DNA from: Euleptes europaea | Lineage: Eukaryota > Chordata > Lepidosauria > Squamata > Sphaerodactylidae | DNA: 64,000 nt | Direction: 5' to 3' | Assembly (NCBI RefSeq): GCF_029931775.1 | Contig: NC_079318.1 | Location: 60,614,659-60,678,658 of the forward strand | Part shown: piece after piece, positions 63,901-64,000 of the stretch | How the letters are laid out: each line of letters starts with the position of its first letter | How positions within the stretch are numbered: the first letter of the stretch is position 1 | Translations under genes and position numbers: made by a program | The notes under the pieces: model-generated | Databases searched by the model: none | What the model was told of the DNA's origin: nothing | Seen by the model: the letters and a program-made list of their open reading frames with translations, nothing else

Positions 63901-64000
63901 GCTTCCTGTACTGTCTCGCCACCCTCGACAAAGATTGTGCTGTCATGATGTGCTGCATGGGTGCTAAGGAAGCCTTGACTAAAGTCCTGGAGAAACACAG
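48325..64000 (+). CDS. CUL9: CUL9 (PARC-type cullin), 5' part; continues past the window edge
   Basis: CUL9 is a large cytoplasmic cullin that carries an RBR ligase region at its C-terminus and binds p53. Thirteen coding exons join in phase: 48325-48907, 52141-52295, 53081-53587, 53872-54007, 55332-55582, 55999-56371, 57191-57365, 57834-58038, 61326-61519, 61830-62038, 62388-62613, 63105-63210 and 63882-64000+. They give about 1079 residues. The start MVSERQNGS matches the human MVGERHAGD start. [12 protein letters not shown] and EYLIRWSV follow, then an armadillo-like stretch ([10 protein letters not shown] is conserved as [10 protein letters not shown]). The CPH domain lies near residues 378-436 ([20 protein letters not shown], then [10 protein letters not shown]). 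The middle helical region with [13 protein letters not shown] and [13 protein letters not shown] is present in CUL9 and absent from CUL7, which decides the paralogue. The DOC, cullin and RBR parts lie beyond the edge. No in-frame stop was met across any junction. Confidence 0.93.
48908..51261. other. CUL9 intron, no recognised feature
   Basis: A T-rich LINE-like patch lies near 50380-50450. Otherwise no exon or known repeat was identified. Confidence 0.5.
51275..51491 (-). mobile_element. Penelope-like family B unit, single copy
   Basis: Begins TGGTTCTTGTAGGTTATCCG at the same inner point where the short arms of the inverted pairs end. It continues through GCCAGCAGCTGTGGCAGGCA to AAAGGTAATGTGCTAAT. 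CAAGGACAAACTT (13 bp) flanks both sides (51262-51274 and 51492-51504). It lies in CUL9 intron 1 of the coding part and shows the non-inverted form. Confidence 0.7.
51872..52082 (-). mobile_element. tRNA-SINE with CR1-like 3' part
   Basis: ATGAAGCTGCCTTAAACTGA is the 3' end on the minus strand, and GTGATTGAACCTGGGACC marks the reversed B-box region. It ends about 60 bases before CUL9 exon 2. Confidence 0.7.
52141..52295 (+). CDS. CUL9: CUL9 coding exon 2
   Basis: The acceptor is CTGGTTCTAG and the donor CCTGAG|GTATTA. It encodes [19 protein letters not shown], then [17 protein letters not shown], almost identical to human CUL9. Confidence 0.95.
53081..53587 (+). CDS. CUL9: CUL9 coding exon 3 (start of CPH domain)
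   Basis: The acceptor is TCTGTTTCAG and the donor GTTCAG|GTACTT. It is 169 codons long and begins [20 protein letters not shown]. The end carries [20 protein letters not shown] and SNNGTPPVQ, the first half of the CPH domain. Confidence 0.95.
53872..54007 (+). CDS. CUL9: CUL9 coding exon 4 (end of CPH domain)
   Basis: The acceptor is CAATTTTCTAG and the donor ATACAG|GTAAGG. It encodes [20 protein letters not shown], which completes the CPH beta-barrel, and then a variable acidic linker. Confidence 0.93.
54878..55086 (+). mobile_element. Sauria-type SINE
   Basis: GGTGACCTTGGGCCAGTCAC, CCTACCTCACAGGGTTGTTG and a 3' end GGGCGGGATACAAACTAAG with an A-rich tail. Confidence 0.8.
55176..55331 (+). 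mobile_element. Sauria-type SINE, 3' half, abutting CUL9 exon 5
   Basis: CACCTACCTCACAGGGTGTC, TGTTGTGGGGAGGGGAAGGG and GATTGTAAACCGGTTTGATT are the SINE 3' half, ending ACCAACTCCTCCTCCTC and pyrimidine-rich triplets. The pyrimidine run continues to the exon 5 acceptor at 55331. Confidence 0.75.
55332..55582 (+). CDS. CUL9: CUL9 coding exon 5
   Basis: The acceptor is CTACCACTACCAG and the donor CAGAAG|GTAAAA. It encodes a divergent start, then [20 protein letters not shown] and [12 protein letters not shown], a conserved block. The polypyrimidine tract upstream appears to come from a Sauria SINE tail (see findings). Confidence 0.92.
55999..56371 (+). CDS. CUL9: CUL9 coding exon 6
   Basis: The acceptor is TATGTTTTCAG and the donor AAAG|GTGAGT. 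It encodes [20 protein letters not shown], then a low-conservation, Ser/Glu-rich linker ending ETLEEKAK, as in the equally variable human segment. Confidence 0.9.
56412..56700 (-). mobile_element. CR1-group LINE 3' end
   Basis: TAAGAACATAAGAAGAGTCC and CTGCTGGATCAGA are the reversed terminus, with CCTCCTAGCACTGGCTTTCA inside. It lies in CUL9 intron 6. Confidence 0.75.
56940..57148 (-). mobile_element. tRNA-SINE with CR1-like 3' part, intact-looking
   Basis: Reversed, the head GGGGCTGTGGCTCAGTGGTA with GGTTCAATCCCTGGCATCTC gives clear A and B boxes. The other end, ATGAAGCTGCCTTATACTGA, is CR1-like. It ends about 40 bases before CUL9 exon 7. Confidence 0.85.
57191..57365 (+). CDS. CUL9: CUL9 coding exon 7
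   Basis: Only the AAAG acceptor ending at 57190 keeps the frame; the pyrimidine-preceded CTGCAG eight bases upstream (57181-57182) would run into a stop. The donor is ATCAG|GTCAGT. It encodes [20 protein letters not shown] through AEDELAI, a divergent match to the human segment of similar length. The exon start is the least certain border in the gene. Confidence 0.75.
57545..57714 (-). mobile_element. Sauria-type SINE, decayed
   Basis: TTTGTGAGGTAGGTTAGGTG, CTCAAGGTCACCCAGCATGC and AACCATTACACTACACTGTC are reversed Sauria SINE middle and head sequence, in CUL9 intron 7. Confidence 0.7.
57834..58038 (+). CDS. CUL9: CUL9 coding exon 8
   Basis: The acceptor is TACCACCCCCAG and the donor GGCA|GTAAGT. 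It encodes [20 protein letters not shown] and then ALVQQAGLA, matching human [11 protein letters not shown] and VLVQQAGLA. Confidence 0.94.
58437..58492. repeat. CT-rich low-complexity tract
   Basis: CTCCCTCCCTCCCTCTCTCT and related pyrimidine runs in CUL9 intron 8, followed by GCTGCCACCAGCTAACCG. Confidence 0.8.
58583..58700 (-). mobile_element. CR1 LINE 3' terminus
   Basis: AGCTGGAAGGGACCACCAGG, with GGTCATCTAGTCCAACCCCC and AATGCAGGAAATTCACAACT. The first motif is locally repeated (GGAAGGGACCACCAGG, then GGAAGGGACCACTAGATG), a small internal duplication. Confidence 0.8.
58707..59028 (-). mobile_element. Two tandem tRNA-SINEs with CR1-like 3' parts
   Basis: A partial copy (58707-58806, ATGAAGCTGCTTTATACTGA) is followed by a fuller one (58812-59028, ATGAGGCTGCCTTATACTGA to TGAGCCACAGCCCC) in the same orientation, in CUL9 intron 8. 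Confidence 0.75.
59150..60649. other. CUL9 intron 8 sequence of unknown origin
   Basis: Several modest frames (59775-59966, 59970-60233) lie in tandem on the + strand in A-rich sequence. They resemble no family I know and are not bordered by matching splice phases. Confidence 0.4.
60650..60945 (+). mobile_element. CR1/L3-like LINE 3' end
   Basis: GGGAATTGGATAGATTCATG, GGAGGCAACATCAGGG and GCTGGATTAGATGGACCACT with TCTGATTGAGCAGGAC are typical CR1/L3 3' end phrases. Confidence 0.75.
61326..61519 (+). CDS. CUL9: CUL9 coding exon 9
   Basis: The acceptor is TTTGCTTTAAG and the donor CCTGG|GTAAGA. It encodes [31 protein letters not shown] and [13 protein letters not shown]. This segment is typical of CUL9 and missing in CUL7. 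Confidence 0.94.
61830..62038 (+). CDS. CUL9: CUL9 coding exon 10
   Basis: The acceptor is CTTCCTTCCGCAG and the donor CGCAG|GTAGGG. It encodes [20 protein letters not shown], matching human SSAARNGLLLLNLLLCNHH, then [15 protein letters not shown]. Confidence 0.94.
62388..62613 (+). CDS. CUL9: CUL9 coding exon 11
   Basis: The acceptor is CTCCCCAACCAG and the donor CTGAA|GTAAGT. It encodes [20 protein letters not shown] and then [20 protein letters not shown]. Phases agree with both neighbours. Confidence 0.88.
62763..62985 (-). mobile_element. tRNA-SINE with CR1-like 3' part
   Basis: TGTCACATGAAGCTGCCTTA at the left, and reversed B-box sequence GGGGATTGAACCTGGGAC at the right. A short local duplication (CATCACCTACTACCTGATCC next to CTACTACCTACTACAT) sits inside. 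In CUL9 intron 11. Confidence 0.75.
63105..63210 (+). CDS. CUL9: CUL9 coding exon 12
   Basis: The acceptor is TTCTTTGGCACAG and the donor AGACAG|GTAGGG. It encodes [17 protein letters not shown], matching human LPWHEVLEPCLNCLSG. Confidence 0.92.
63475..63640 (+). mobile_element. Decayed tRNA-SINE with CR1-like 3' part
   Basis: GGTCCAGTCCCTTGCATCTC (B-box region), then GACAGAGTAGACTCTACTGG and CTGATGGTATAAAGCAGTTT, in CUL9 intron 12. Confidence 0.55.
63882..64000 (+). CDS. CUL9: CUL9 coding exon 13, cut by the window edge
   Basis: The acceptor is CTTTGCTCACAG. It encodes [20 protein letters not shown] and then [14 protein letters not shown], close to human IVQELTCFLHRLASMHKDYA and LGAKEILSKVLDKH. 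The exon is still open at the last base. Confidence 0.94.
   Translation, partial: MVQGFTSFLYCLATLDKDCAVMMCCMGAKEALTKVLEKH

Overview
This is a vertebrate nuclear window, almost certainly from a squamate reptile. The evidence is the repeat mixture: Sauria-type tRNA SINEs with a BovB-like 3' tail, BovB LINE fragments, CR1 3' ends, 5S-rRNA-derived SINEs and chromodomain Ty3/Gypsy elements. The host genes have introns with standard GT/AG borders. A more precise assignment, such as gecko, is only a guess.

Host genes. Two are recognisable, both on the + strand. MRPL2 (mitochondrial ribosomal protein uL2m) is complete at 38344-43587, in 7 coding exons giving 296 codons. CUL9 (the PARC-type cullin) starts its coding region at 48325 and runs off the right edge; 13 coding exons, about 1079 codons, are visible. 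Both were read by joining exons in phase and comparing with the remembered human proteins. In human the gene after MRPL2 is CUL7; here a CUL9-type gene holds that place. A CpG-rich block at 30440-30770 with NRF1-, YY1-, E-box- and ETS-like motifs is a likely promoter. It may serve MRPL2 at a distance and a divergent gene to the left (KLC4 in human), but no KLC4 exon was found here.

Left 38 kb. This part is dominated by mobile DNA: a BovB 3' region (310-1196), hAT-like MITEs, CR1 and L2/CR1-like tails, two incomplete Ty3/Gypsy chromovirus fossils (12451-16710 and 32867-about 37853), one broken DIRS-like tyrosine-recombinase element (about 23420-27470, minus strand), and several head-to-head inverted-repeat insertions.

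Most interesting signal. At least five insertions (11895-16850, 18983-19190, 22641-22821, 27976-28273, 30823-31023), from three unrelated sequence families, share one architecture. Each is an inverted pair of arms with one arm about 34-42 nt longer at its outer end, flanked by direct repeats of about 10-15 bp. Two of the families carry a hammerhead-like CTGAAGA...GAAA core. I infer Penelope-like retroelement terminal units. The 11.7-16.9 kb block is a three-deep nest: a hAT-like MITE holds the inverted element, which holds a Gypsy copy, each step marked by target-site duplications or a restored sequence.

CUL9 introns are rich in tRNA-SINEs. One Sauria SINE tail directly abuts the acceptor of a conserved CUL9 exon and appears to supply its polypyrimidine tract.
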